From: Prochlorococcus sp. HOT208_60m_813O14 | Lineage (GTDB): Bacteria; Cyanobacteriota; Cyanobacteriia; PCC-6307; Cyanobiaceae | Direction: 5' to 3' | Assembly (NCBI GenBank): GCA_002025945.1 | Contig: MWOO01000141.1 | Span: forward strand, 1 to 47,645 | Length of the DNA stretch: 47,645 nucleotides | Part shown: piece after piece, positions 1 to 7,722 of the stretch | Layout of the letters: the number at the start of each line of letters is the position of its first letter | Position numbering within the stretch: position 1 is the stretch's first letter | Notes under the pieces: model-generated | What the model saw: the letters and a program-made list of their open reading frames with translations, nothing else | Databases searched by the model: none | Told to the model about the DNA's origin: nothing | Made by a program: the position numbers and the translations under genes

Positions 1-2
1 AG

Positions 3-125
3 GAACCAGAAGAAAGTAAACTTAAAGAAGAAACAATAGAGCCAGAGGTAAAATCGATTAAACCTAAAAAAAGAACTGTTAAAGATGAAATAATAGACGT
101 AGAAGTCGATTCTGATAATAAATAA
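3..125 (+). CDS. C-terminal fragment of an unidentified protein
   Basis: An open frame enters from the left edge and stops with TAA at 123-125. The visible 40 residues are highly charged and low in complexity, rich in Glu, Lys and Asp, and end in VDSDNK. This looks like a disordered acidic tail. No domain can be recognised and the protein cannot be named from this fragment. The next gene is on the opposite strand, so this one ends its transcription unit here. Confidence 0.6.
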   Translation, partial: EPEESKLKEETIEPEVKSIKPKKRTVKDEIIDVEVDSDNK

Positions 126-260
126 GATTTAAATAAATTAAAGAACACTAGACAAGCTTAAATCCTAAAAAAGAGGAAATTTTAAAATAATTTGCTTATT
201 TTTTAATTAAATATAAAAAGTCTTTTTTTTAATATTTTTATTTGAATTGTAAGAAAGTTG

Positions 261-740
261 TTATGAATCTAGAGCCACTTCTATAGCTGCTATTAAGTTT
301 TCGTCAAACGGTTTAACACCTGGCTTGAATCTTGCAATTACTTTACTATCTTTCCCTATCAGAAACTTCTCGAAATTCCATTCAACATCTCCTTCAGGTT
401 CAACTTTGTTAAGGGTTGTGTATGGTTCTGTGGTGTTGCCTTTGGCATGAACTTTTTCATAGATTTCAAACTTAACTCCATATTTTGTTGTGCAAAAATC
501 TTTTATTTCTGAAAGAGAGTCGGGTTCTTGTTTTCCAAAATCATTACAAGGGAATGCAAGTATTCTTAGGCCTTTGCTTGAATATAAATCATGTAGCTTT
601 TGAAGATCCTCATACTGAGCAGTATTTCCGCAATAACTAGCTACATTAACAACTAAAATTACTTCTCCTGAATATTCACCTAGTTTTATGGATGATCCGT
701 CTGCGGAAAGAACTGTAGTATTTTGTACGTCAACTTGCAT
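261..740 (-). CDS. Glutathione peroxidase family protein (thiol peroxidase)
   Basis: This 159-residue protein has the full GPx layout: VNVASYCGNTAQY with the peroxidatic residue as cysteine (C37) rather than selenocysteine, FPCNDFGKQEP carrying Q71, and WNFEKFLI with W121 and N122. These residues form the classical catalytic tetrad. A second cysteine, C83 in DFCTTKYG, sits where thioredoxin-dependent GPx proteins keep the resolving cysteine, so reduction by thioredoxin rather than glutathione is the likely mode (inference). No signal peptide is visible, so it should act in the cytoplasm against hydrogen or lipid peroxides. Length is normal. It is divergent from the small gene at 886. Confidence 0.93.
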   Translation of the reverse strand: MQVDVQNTTVLSADGSSIKLGEYSGEVILVVNVASYCGNTAQYEDLQKLHDLYSSKGLRILAFPCNDFGKQEPDSLSEIKDFCTTKYGVKFEIYEKVHAKGNTTEPYTTLNKVEPEGDVEWNFEKFLIGKDSKVIARFKPGVKPFDENLIAAIEVALDS

Positions 741-856
741 GTCTAAAAAAAATCACCCTTTGAAGATAGCATTGTATAGACTTTATTGTGTTTAATTTAT
801 ATAGTAGTTTTGGTTATTTATTTCATAAGTTTTAATTTTTCATCTATTTAACCATT

Positions 857-862
857 TATAAT
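857..862 (+). promoter_or_regulatory. Possible -10 box upstream of the 886 gene
   Basis: A perfect TATAAT lies 23 bases before the TTG start at 886, in the divergent intergenic region that also serves the peroxidase gene. No convincing -35 box is visible. In such AT-rich DNA a chance match is possible. Confidence 0.3.
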
Positions 863-885
863 TAATATTATTAATCAGTTTAAAT

Positions 886-1128
886 TTGGACCCTTTGGAC
901 CCACTCACTGAAATTATTAATTCCGGTCAAGGTTTTTCATCTGCAATTGCTTTAGAAAGAATTATTTGGGCAATGATTGGAATCTTTTTTTTAATAACAA
1001 TTTCAAGATCAATAACTAATAGCATGCGAAGACAAAATTGGTTTGGTAGGAATTTTTTATTTAGTTATTCTAAAGATAAAAAAATTAAAGATGATACATC
1101 TTCACAACCTTCTGGTGATGAGGAATAA
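886..1128 (+). CDS. Small single-span membrane protein, unknown function
   Basis: This 80-residue protein starts with TTG. It has one hydrophobic span at about residues 26-41 (IIWAMIGIFFLITI), followed by a basic stretch with SMRRQNWFGR and then a charged tail ending in SGDEE. The positive residues after the span suggest a cytoplasmic C-terminus (inference). The next gene begins 9 bases downstream on the same strand, so the two are probably co-transcribed. I do not recognise the family. Confidence 0.6.
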   Translation: MDPLDPLTEIINSGQGFSSAIALERIIWAMIGIFFLITISRSITNSMRRQNWFGRNFLFSYSKDKKIKDDTSSQPSGDEE

Positions 1129-1137
1129 GTTTTATAT

Positions 1138-1749
1138 ATGAAAGAATCAATTTTTTCTAAAAAGAGAATTTTATTACTTGGAAGTGGCGAGCTTGGAAAA
1201 GAATTAGTAATTGAATCCAAAAGATTAGGATTAGAAGTTATTGCAATTGATCGATATAAAAAAGCTCCTGCGATGCAAGTTGCTGATTATTCAAGAGTAA
1301 TTGATATGGGAGATAAAAATATTTTAAAAAATGTTATAAAAGAATTTAGGCCTGACTATGTTGTCCCAGAAATAGAGGCACTTTCAATTGAAGCCCTAAA
1401 AGAACTCGAAGATGAAGGATTCAATATTGTTCCCAACGCTAGAACTGTAGAAATTACAATGAATAGAGATAAAATTAGAGACTTAGCTTCTAAAGAATTA
1501 GCGATAATTGATTGCTTAGGTATAGTTGAAGGTATTGCCTGCCCGCATTTTGATGAAGAGAAAGAGAGGGAACCTTTCGTTTATGATGTTATTCAGAGAG
1601 AAATTATTGAATCTTGTATATGTATTGAGGGCAATTGTGCCTTGCATATTAAAAATGATTTTGACTATTCCTCAATTGATTTTGGGAATGGTAGAAACTG
1701 CTTTAAAGTTACAAGGGAAAATAATATTGTAAAGAAAGAAATTCTTTGA
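1138..1749 (+). pseudogene. purT: Chimeric remnant: PurT N-terminus joined in frame to peptidase S51 C-terminus
   Basis: Residues 1 to about 122 match the N-terminal domain of PurT, the formate-dependent phosphoribosylglycinamide formyltransferase of purine synthesis: [27 protein letters not shown], and [14 protein letters not shown], the usual lead-in to the ATP-grasp domain. PurT proteins are about 390 residues, but this one has 203 and no ATP-grasp domain. From about residue 123 (near base 1504) the sequence changes to one resembling the end of peptidase S51/dipeptidase E-like proteins: [19 protein letters not shown], with the family's His motif, then [10 protein letters not shown]. The S51 nucleophile (GxSAG) is absent. 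Neither half should be catalytic. A deletion between two adjacent same-strand genes is the simplest explanation. The frame is open, so a new function is not excluded. Confidence 0.7.
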
Positions 1750-1772
1750 AAAGAAAATATTTTTAATATATT

Positions 1773-2177
1773 TTATATCTCATCATTCTTCGAAATAGAA
1801 GTAAATTCAATCCCTTTGTATTTTACGAAAGATACAGTCCATACTTCTTTTGAGAGATTGCCAAGGTATTTTAGAAACTGTTGTGTATCTCCATCTCTTA
1901 TCCATTCAGATTTAATGAATGGAAGCTCTTTCTGCATTCTTTTTGGATGCATATGAACAAGGAGCAAACCTTTTTCTTCAGAAGCCCTTTTTAAAGCACC
2001 TTCATCACTTCTTTGAAACACTCTCATTAAAAGATTTAAAATTACCTCTTCTCCAAGTTTCTTGAAATTTTCTGATTCCTCTAAATTATCTTTAATTTCT
2101 TTACCTCCAAGAGGCATTGCCCTAACTAAGTTTTGCTCTATTAAAGCTATTGCAATTAGATAATCTTGGCTAGCCAT
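1773..2177 (-). CDS. Conserved-looking soluble protein, unknown function
   Basis: This is a 134-residue protein starting MASQDYLIAIAL. It is helical and charged, with no membrane span and no cysteine or nucleotide-binding motif. The middle contains KGLLLVHMHPKRMQKELPF. It lies convergent to the purT/S51 remnant (23 bases between stops) and divergent from the gene at 2346. Codon use is like its neighbours, which supports a real gene. I do not recognise a family or function. Confidence 0.6.
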   Translation of the reverse strand: MASQDYLIAIALIEQNLVRAMPLGGKEIKDNLEESENFKKLGEEVILNLLMRVFQRSDEGALKRASEEKGLLLVHMHPKRMQKELPFIKSEWIRDGDTQQFLKYLGNLSKEVWTVSFVKYKGIEFTSISKNDEI

Positions 2178-2219
2178 ATTCTAAAATAATACTGTTTTGT
2201 TATTCTAACCTCTCGAGTT

Positions 2220-2236
2220 CATGAAAATCTTTCATG
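2220..2236. repeat. 17-base inverted repeat in a divergent promoter region
   Basis: CATGAAA, a 3-base spacer ATC, then TTTCATG form a perfect 7-base inverted repeat. It lies 43 bases upstream of the minus-strand start at 2177 and 110 bases before the plus-strand start at 2346. The position would suit an operator, but nothing identifies a regulator. Confidence 0.3.
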
Positions 2237-2345
2237 GATTAAATATCTGCGATAAGAAGGAAGGAAATAATATATTAATTTTTCCCCAATACGATTAAAC
2301 TATTGTTTTTTATTTAAATTAGTAATATTAAATATTTTATTTCTT

Positions 2346-2579
2346 ATGAGGTTTTTTTTATTTTTATTTTTCGGGATTTTTGTAGGTCTTTATTTATCCT
2401 GGCCTGGTTTAGTAATACCAGAAAATTGGAAATGTTTTAATCAAATTATTGCAAAATCTGCAGAAGATAAAATTTCTTTAAAAGCTGCATTAGAGATTTC
2501 CCCCAGTTATTTTATAAAGGCTAAGAATAAAAAGACGACTTCTAAAATAAGAATAGTAGCAGATGCTTGTTTTCGTTAA
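2346..2579 (+). CDS. Small membrane-anchored or secreted protein, unknown function
   Basis: This 77-residue protein begins with a strongly hydrophobic segment (FFLFLFFGIFVGLYLSW, residues 3-19), which could be a signal anchor. The rest is a short lysine-rich domain with two cysteines. It is followed 32 bases later by the gene at 2612 on the same strand. No family is recognised. Confidence 0.55.
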   Translation: MRFFLFLFFGIFVGLYLSWPGLVIPENWKCFNQIIAKSAEDKISLKAALEISPSYFIKAKNKKTTSKIRIVADACFR

Positions 2580-2611
2580 TATGTTAAGTGATAAAATATG
2601 ACTACTAAATA

Positions 2612-3415
2612 ATGAACAATAATATAAGATTTGAATTATCATTTAAAAATATTTCTCAGTTAGACAATAAACTTAATTTCTGCAAATTAAATAATATAAA
2701 AAATATCAATATTCCATGTAAAGGAATTATAAAGAAGGATTTATTTAATTCAACTATTAAATATATATCAAAGAACTATAACGAATTTAATGTTACCTAT
2801 CACTATAGTCTTTATCATCAATATTCAAAAAATAAAGAAAAATCGTATAAGGATTTTTTAGATTTTGTTAAAAGTTCTCAGAGTAATAATAATTATGAAA
2901 TTCTGCTAGTGTCGGGATCAAATAAGAAAAAAAACTTTGACTCAGTTAATGTATTAGCTTATTTAAAAAAAGAAAAAAATTTTAAAGTTAAATTAGGAAT
3001 ATCTTACAATCCATATTTGAAAAAATATTATAATATTTCTTCAGAGAGAGAAAGGTTGGAAAGAAAAATTTCGACTGGATTAATAAATTCTATTTGGTTT
3101 CAATATGGTACAGATATTAAAGTTCTTCAGAATGAGGTGACTTATATTAAAAACGTAGCAAAAGAAGAAAAATTTAATTTATTTGGAAGTTTATTTATTC
3201 CTTCTAAACAATTTATAGCACGGTTTAAATTTCGTCCTTGGAAAGAGGTATATATTTCTGAAAAGTATTTATATGACTTGGAGAATTTTTTTGATTTTAC
3301 AAACGATTTAGTTAGTTTTTATAAAAATAATAATATTACACCTGTAATTGAATCTGATTTTTCATCATCAGAGAAACTTGATTCTGTTTATAGTTTTTTA
3401 GAAAATGAAAGATAA
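2612..3415 (+). CDS. Methylenetetrahydrofolate-reductase-like barrel protein (tentative)
   Basis: This 267-residue protein is very AT-rich in codon use. Several positions resemble the MTHFR flavoprotein barrel: an early strand with TYHYSLYHQYS, a strand ILLVSGS where MTHFR has its GGDPP-like loop, LGISYNPYL (compare GVAGYPE), then LERKISTGLINSIWFQYGTD (compare LKxKxxAGAxFxxTQ). MTHFR reduces methylene-THF to methyl-THF. Here the first catalytic region is poorly conserved, so activity is uncertain. It precedes a renalase-like flavoprotein by 19 bases, suggesting an operon. It could also be another TIM-barrel family; the call rests on pattern only. Confidence 0.4.
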   Translation: MNNNIRFELSFKNISQLDNKLNFCKLNNIKNINIPCKGIIKKDLFNSTIKYISKNYNEFNVTYHYSLYHQYSKNKEKSYKDFLDFVKSSQSNNNYEILLVSGSNKKKNFDSVNVLAYLKKEKNFKVKLGISYNPYLKKYYNISSERERLERKISTGLINSIWFQYGTDIKVLQNEVTYIKNVAKEEKFNLFGSLFIPSKQFIARFKFRPWKEVYISEKYLYDLENFFDFTNDLVSFYKNNNITPVIESDFSSSEKLDSVYSFLENER

Positions 3416-3434
3416 TTTCTGTCAATAATTAATT

Positions 3435-4601
3435 ATGAAAAGTGATTTTACATATGACTTAGTAATAATAGGTGGAGGAATATCTGCGTGTGTCTTCGCT
3501 TCGAAGTATCTGAAAAATAACATTACAAAAAAAATTGCATTAGTTGAAATTGGTCGTGGACTTGGAGGGAGATCAAGTACAAGAATAAGCAAAAGATTTA
3601 AAGGATGGAAACTAAACCATGGGGCCCCAAATTTTAATATATCTAACAGTAAAAATAATCTTCTATTAAAAAGTTATATTGATGAATTATTGGAAAATAA
3701 ATTTATTAAAATTGACGACTCAGATATAATTTTTTTAAACCAAGATTTAAATTCAGAATCACAAAAAAAATCTGAATTTTCTAGCGGGTTTAATTATTTT
3801 TCTTTAGATTCTATGAGTCAATTATCGCAAAATATAATTGAGTCTAATAATTTAAAAGGAAAAATTGATTTCTACTTTGAAACTTTAATAGTTGATTTGA
3901 AGTTTAATAATAATGAATGGTTACTAACATCAAAAAATGGAGACACATTTAAATCTAAATATCTTATTTGTTCAACTAATTTGTTGTTACATAAAAGGTC
4001 ATTGAAAATATTAAACATAAATGAAATCCCATTAAGAAAAGCTATTCCTATAAATGATGATAAAAAAATAGATTTAATATTAAATTTTTTAGAAGAACAA
4101 TCATTTATTCCTAGGTTAACTTTTTTAATTTATACAAATGAAAATTATAGTTATAAAGATTTTTATTCTAAACAACAAAGGTATTTTTATTTAGGAAAAA
4201 ATTTAGAAAATAAATATAAATTTGAAAGAATTATTTTTCAGATGCAAGATAATAATAGATTAGGAATTGTAGTACATACAAAAAATATTGAATTTATTAA
4301 TTCTTATATAAATGCAAAAAATAAAGAAGTTTTTAAACAAAAAATAATTACAAATTTCAATAAACTGTTTGAAGATAATTCTGTAGTAAATAAATTAAAT
4401 TTTGATGATGAAATCTCTATTATGAAATGGAGAGCCTCACAGCCTTCTGGAATTGCCGTCCCATTATCTTTACAATTTAGTAGAAAATATAGAATTGGAT
4501 TTTGTGGAGACTGGTTTGAAGGAGAGGGATTTGGCAGAATTGAAGGCTCAATTCTAAGTTCTTTAATATTAGAGAAAAAAATTAATTGTCTATTTAAATA
4601 A
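3435..4601 (+). CDS. Renalase-like FAD/NAD(P)-dependent oxidoreductase
   Basis: This is a 388-residue flavoprotein. The N-terminus has the dinucleotide-binding motif VIIGGGISACV (residues 10-20), a Glu ending the second strand (ALVEIGRG), and GLGGRSSTRI, typical of the renalase/amine-oxidase branch where FAD is bound. The C-terminus has KWRASQPSG and FCGDWFEGEGFGRIEGSI, the second FAD-binding segment. Renalases oxidise isomeric forms of NAD(P)H, but bacterial members are diverse and the substrate here is not evident. It probably shares a transcript with the barrel protein upstream. Its last 8 bases overlap the 3' end of the kinase-like gene on the other strand. Confidence 0.75.
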   Translation: MKSDFTYDLVIIGGGISACVFASKYLKNNITKKIALVEIGRGLGGRSSTRISKRFKGWKLNHGAPNFNISNSKNNLLLKSYIDELLENKFIKIDDSDIIFLNQDLNSESQKKSEFSSGFNYFSLDSMSQLSQNIIESNNLKGKIDFYFETLIVDLKFNNNEWLLTSKNGDTFKSKYLICSTNLLLHKRSLKILNINEIPLRKAIPINDDKKIDLILNFLEEQSFIPRLTFLIYTNENYSYKDFYSKQQRYFYLGKNLENKYKFERIIFQMQDNNRLGIVVHTKNIEFINSYINAKNKEVFKQKIITNFNKLFEDNSVVNKLNFDDEISIMKWRASQPSGIAVPLSLQFSRKYRIGFCGDWFEGEGFGRIEGSILSSLILEKKINCLFK

Positions 4602-5187
4602 TTTTTTTCATAATGTGATTAATATCAGTTTTTTTTCTAATAATGAATTTATTTGTATTATTTTTTATACTTTTGGTTTTGAATTTTTCGTAATAAATGT
4701 CCCAAGATTTTAAGAAATCATTTTCAGCTTGTTTTTTATCCTTGCCCCTTTCTTTTAAATCTCTTTGGACAACTCTTTTCATACACTCATTTTTTTTTGT
4801 TTTTATTTCTAAAAAATAATAATTCTGATTATTTAAAGTTTTTGCAAATTCTTTGGAAAAAATACCTTCAACAATTAAAAAACTAATATTATTTGTTTTG
4901 TTTAATATGTTTTTAATTGTTTTCTTTTCGAAATTATAAATACGATCATTTATTGAAACCCCATGCTTATAGATAAAATCAAAATCTCTTTTGAATAGTT
5001 TGTAATTAAAACTAATACTTCTATCAAAAAAACCTTCTACAAATCTTGATAGTATTTTACTTATTAACCCTGTTTTATAGTAATTGTCGGTACTTAAAAC
5101 AAAACCATTTTTATTTTTTTTTATTAATTTATTTGATAAAGTTGTTTTACCGCTTCCAGAGGGACCACTTATAAATATAAGCTTCAT
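4594..5187 (-). CDS. Uridine-kinase-like P-loop protein
   Basis: This 197-residue protein has Walker A GPSGSGKTT (residues 8-16), then STDNYY, which matches the Asp-rich substrate segment of uridine kinase/phosphoribulokinase family members. IVEGIF follows in the place of the Walker B strand, and RVVQRDLKERGKD supplies the arginine-rich lid. This family phosphorylates nucleosides, pantothenate or sugar phosphates, and the exact substrate cannot be read here. The gene overlaps the convergent renalase-like gene by 8 bases. An untranscribed-looking AT-rich gap of 267 bases follows its start. Confidence 0.7.
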   Translation of the reverse strand: MKLIFISGPSGSGKTTLSNKLIKKNKNGFVLSTDNYYKTGLISKILSRFVEGFFDRSISFNYKLFKRDFDFIYKHGVSINDRIYNFEKKTIKNILNKTNNISFLIVEGIFSKEFAKTLNNQNYYFLEIKTKKNECMKRVVQRDLKERGKDKKQAENDFLKSWDIYYEKFKTKSIKNNTNKFIIRKKTDINHIMKKII

Positions 5188-5454
5188 TTTTACGATTTGC
5201 TCTTTATTAACACTTTAACTTTACTATTAAAAAATACCTCTAATTTTTGAGAGTACATTTTTTCTTTTTTGATAAATTTTTAGACTAATATTAAATGCTT
5301 TGCAACTGCTTCTAAGCTTGCATTAATGTTAAATGTGTGTCTTTATATAATTGTAAGTAAATTATTTCTATTCAATTTGCTATTTTTATTACTAATTTCT
5401 TTTTGAAATTGATAATATTAAACTAAAGAGCTTATTTTATTACTTATATTTCCA

Positions 5455-5781
5455 ATGATTTCTAAATTTCTAAGCAAACTAAAATCAATTCTATTTAAAA
5501 GTGCAGTATCTGCCGATACGCCTTTAAAAAAAGAAAAAAAAGCAACTAAGTCTGCCAAAACTTCAAAAGCCAAAACAAAAACAAAAACTAAATCGGTTAA
5601 TTCTAAGAAAAATATTGAAACTTTAACCACACTACCTGGTGTTGGAGCAAAAAGCGCAAAAGCTTTGTATGAGGCAGGATTTAAAACAACAAAAGCAGTT
5701 ATTGCGGCTGACGAAAAAGATCTTCTTTCTGTATCAGGAGTTGGAATAAATCTTGTTAAGAAGCTTAAAAAACTTAAATAG
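5455..5781 (+). CDS. Helix-hairpin-helix DNA-binding protein
   Basis: This 108-residue protein has three parts. Residues 1-22 are a short amphipathic N-terminus. Residues 24-52 are a lysine/threonine/serine-rich linker resembling histone-like tails. Residues 55-108 hold two helix-hairpin-helix units with hairpins PGVG (61-64) and SGVG (94-97), ending in KKLKKLK. Paired HhH motifs bind the DNA backbone without sequence specificity. No nuclease or polymerase domain is attached, so an architectural or accessory role is most likely (inference). It ends 72 bases before the convergent rpsU gene. Confidence 0.75.
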   Translation: MISKFLSKLKSILFKSAVSADTPLKKEKKATKSAKTSKAKTKTKTKSVNSKKNIETLTTLPGVGAKSAKALYEAGFKTTKAVIAADEKDLLSVSGVGINLVKKLKKLK

Positions 5782-5853
5782 TTATATTTTTTTTCCTACC
5801 AAAAAATCAATAATAACATTAATGATTTATAAAACCTTATAATTTTTAGAGAA

Positions 5854-6030
5854 TCATCTTCTTCTTGCTTTTCTCCTCTGTTGTAATTTTCTTTTGTATT
5901 TTTCAACAGGTGTTTCGTGATGCCTAAGTCTTTTTAAATCTGCAAAGATTCCAGATTTAGATACTTGTCTTTTAAATCTTCTAAGGGCAGACTCAATCCC
6001 TTCATTCTCTCCAACTGTTACCTGTGTCAA
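5854..6030 (-). CDS. rpsU: 30S ribosomal protein S21
   Basis: Reading the minus strand from TTG at 6030 gives 58 residues: start [18 protein letters not shown], middle [15 protein letters not shown], end [11 protein letters not shown]. This matches S21 in length and sequence. S21 is a small-subunit protein near the platform that helps in initiation. No ATG is available in frame at the right place, so TTG is the only sensible standard start. It lies between a HhH gene and a nucleotide-salvage operon, with 79 bases of upstream spacer. Confidence 0.95.
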   Translation of the reverse strand: MTQVTVGENEGIESALRRFKRQVSKSGIFADLKRLRHHETPVEKYKRKLQQRRKARRR

Positions 6031-6109
6031 AATTTTCTAAATAAATATTATTCTAGCACCTCGTTAGATAAATTAAAACTTTGACTAAAGGATTGATGGT
6101 TTCTTTGGC

Positions 6110-6568
6110 TTATTTTTTGGCCCACTCAACAAATCTTTTTTTATTACTTTTTATATCTTGTATTGATTCAAAATAATATTTTTCCCAATCATCTTTAGGC
6201 AGTCCAAGAAATAACATTAGATTTAATGGGTATTGATCGCTATCGGAACAATTTCTAAAATCATCTCTGAATAAAAAGATTGTCTTTTTTAGAGCAATTG
6301 CGATACCCAATTCAATCATTACACCTTCATCTGGTGGATTTCCATTAACAATCGCAAAAATACAATCACATTCTTTTAAATCATGGTAATTACTTCTAGC
6401 TACTTCATATGCCCATTTACTTTCTTGTTGTGTTTTTGGTTTGGCTCTCTCAAAAGGTTCATATACTTCTACATTTAAATCATTGAAGATTTCAATAAAT
6501 TCATGTAAAAGAGTTTTAGTTTGTTTTGAAAATCCATATGGATTTGCCAAATATAATTTCTTTTTCAA
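6110..6568 (-). CDS. Nucleoside 2-deoxyribosyltransferase
   Basis: This 152-residue protein shows the family pattern clearly: LYLANPYGFS at the N-terminus, IFAIVNGNPPDEGVMIELG (residues 70-88) with the likely catalytic Glu86, IFLFRDDFR, YPLNLMLFLGLP and a C-terminal WEKYYFESIQ. The enzyme exchanges the base of deoxynucleosides through a glycosyl-enzyme intermediate, or hydrolyses them. Its start overlaps the stop of the phosphoribosyltransferase gene by 4 bases (ATGA), so the two are translationally coupled. A base-salvage role is inferred from the pair. Confidence 0.88.
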   Translation of the reverse strand: MKKKLYLANPYGFSKQTKTLLHEFIEIFNDLNVEVYEPFERAKPKTQQESKWAYEVARSNYHDLKECDCIFAIVNGNPPDEGVMIELGIAIALKKTIFLFRDDFRNCSDSDQYPLNLMLFLGLPKDDWEKYYFESIQDIKSNKKRFVEWAKK

Positions 6569-6960
6569 CTTAAACCTCTTTTTTTGATGTACTCTTCGCG
6601 TTCACTTTTTGAATTTAGTGCATTTTCCCAGGGGAAAACTATCCATTCGCTTTTTTTTGATATAAATACTGTATTCCACCATGTAGGTTTGATTTTACTA
6701 ACTAATACAAAAAACATTGCTCCTTCTATATTCTTGAAGTTAGTTAATGTAAGACCGGTTTCATAGACATCATCTACTATTAATGAGTTTTTTATTGGTT
6801 CTGTAATTAATTTGATTTTTAATTTATGGCTTAATGCTACAGCAAGACATAATCCACCACGAGGCACTCCATATATTCCAGAAAACTCCTTAAACCTACA
6901 TTTATTAGCTATTTGTTCTACGCTCTTATCAAATTCACTCCAAGTAAAATAACTTATCAT
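6565..6960 (-). CDS. Phosphoribosyltransferase family protein
   Basis: This 131-residue type I phosphoribosyltransferase carries GVPRGGL (residues 31-37), the early PPi-binding loop, and the PRPP loop SLIVDDVYETGLT (59-71) with two adjacent acidic residues. The end WIVFPWE resembles xanthine/hypoxanthine/guanine phosphoribosyltransferase proteins of short type. It is smaller than standard enzymes. Substrate is probably a purine base (inference from similarity to the Gpt/Xpt group). It sits between a 60-residue protein 1 base upstream and the deoxyribosyltransferase that overlaps it by 4 bases. Confidence 0.82.
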   Translation of the reverse strand: MISYFTWSEFDKSVEQIANKCRFKEFSGIYGVPRGGLCLAVALSHKLKIKLITEPIKNSLIVDDVYETGLTLTNFKNIEGAMFFVLVSKIKPTWWNTVFISKKSEWIVFPWENALNSKSEREEYIKKRGLS

Positions 6961-6961
6961 C

Positions 6962-7144
6962 TTAATTTACTTTCTTTGTTGTAGTAGCGTAATTTGAAGC
7001 AATTACGCTTAAAAGTGCGACTACTTGCTCATTTGGACAATTAGTATTTTTTTTTAAATTTTCACATTCATTTATTATCTTGGCATATGTATCCTCTACA
7101 ATCCCGTTCATTTGATCGATACTAAAAGAATAGGGTTTATTCAT
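6962..7144 (-). CDS. 60-residue protein in the salvage operon, unknown function
   Basis: This small protein starts MNKPYSFSIDQMNGIVEDTY and ends in TTTKKVN. It has two cysteines (residues 27 and 36) and looks helical, with no membrane span. Its stop lies 1 base before the phosphoribosyltransferase start, so it is almost certainly the first gene of the three-gene operon. I do not recognise it. Confidence 0.6.
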   Translation of the reverse strand: MNKPYSFSIDQMNGIVEDTYAKIINECENLKKNTNCPNEQVVALLSVIASNYATTTKKVN

Positions 7145-7218
7145 TTTTTAATTATTAATTATTTTATTTTTACTTAAATATTCAACGAAGTAAATATTTT
7201 GAGTATTTAAAGATAAAA

Positions 7219-7722
7219 TTATTCCCACATAGGAGTATTTAATTTTTCAATTCTAAGTGAAGAAGGAAGATAGGTATGTAAAGTTTCAATTTTTATAGCC
7301 CATTTTTTTGAGTTACCTTTTAAACTTTCGCTTTCAATTAGGTCTGTTAGGGGAATCCTTTTTCTAACTTTAAGAAGACCTAGACAAGTTTCCCAGGCTT
7401 CTTGATTTTTATAAATGTCTAACCAAAAATCAAAAATATTTTCCAAGATTTCTAAAGGGATATCAAATGAAACTCCGATTGCAGGTTTTTCAATTAAATA
7501 ATTTTTGTTTCTTAGTTCACTTAATAAATTATCTACGTTTAAATTAATAGCTAAAAGAATATCTTTTGCTGATTCATTACCTAATAATTCTTTTCTATGG
7601 CAATCTAAAAGATTTTCATCCTCAAGGATATTTTCATCGCAATTTTTTATTCCCACAATCCAAAAACCTTCTCCATTATTTACTCCACTAGCAAGAAATA
7701 GATATTGAGGTGAATTCTCCAA
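7219..7722 (-). CDS. Unknown soluble protein
   Basis: This 167-residue protein starts with TTG, because an in-frame stop lies three codons upstream and no ATG is present early. The sequence is acidic and mixed alpha/beta, starting MENSPQYLFLASG and ending RIEKLNTPMWE. It contains KVRKRIPLTDLIES and no membrane span or catalytic motif that I can see. The gene lies 74 bases upstream of the three-gene salvage operon on the same strand and could share its promoter. No family assigned. Confidence 0.55.
   Translation of the reverse strand: MENSPQYLFLASGVNNGEGFWIVGIKNCDENILEDENLLDCHRKELLGNESAKDILLAINLNVDNLLSELRNKNYLIEKPAIGVSFDIPLEILENIFDFWLDIYKNQEAWETCLGLLKVRKRIPLTDLIESESLKGNSKKWAIKIETLHTYLPSSLRIEKLNTPMWE

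Noticed and set aside
185..201. Weak hairpin AAATAA/TTATTT followed by Ts
   Set aside because: Only A-T pairs; in such AT-rich DNA this arises by chance, so it was not called a terminator.
261..740. Selenocysteine in the glutathione peroxidase
   Set aside because: The codon at the active site is an ordinary cysteine codon; no in-frame TGA.
1526..1732. Second open frame inside the purT/S51 remnant
   Set aside because: It overlaps a frame with clear protein similarity and has no recognisable motif; it is a shadow.
5188..5454. 267-base gap between the kinase-like and HhH genes
   Set aside because: Looked for a small RNA or a short gene. Only AT-rich sequence without a stable GC stem or a plausible frame was seen.
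5418..5630. Open frame opposite the HhH gene
   Set aside because: It is the antisense of a lysine-rich coding region, which gives hydrophobic nonsense; no start signal.
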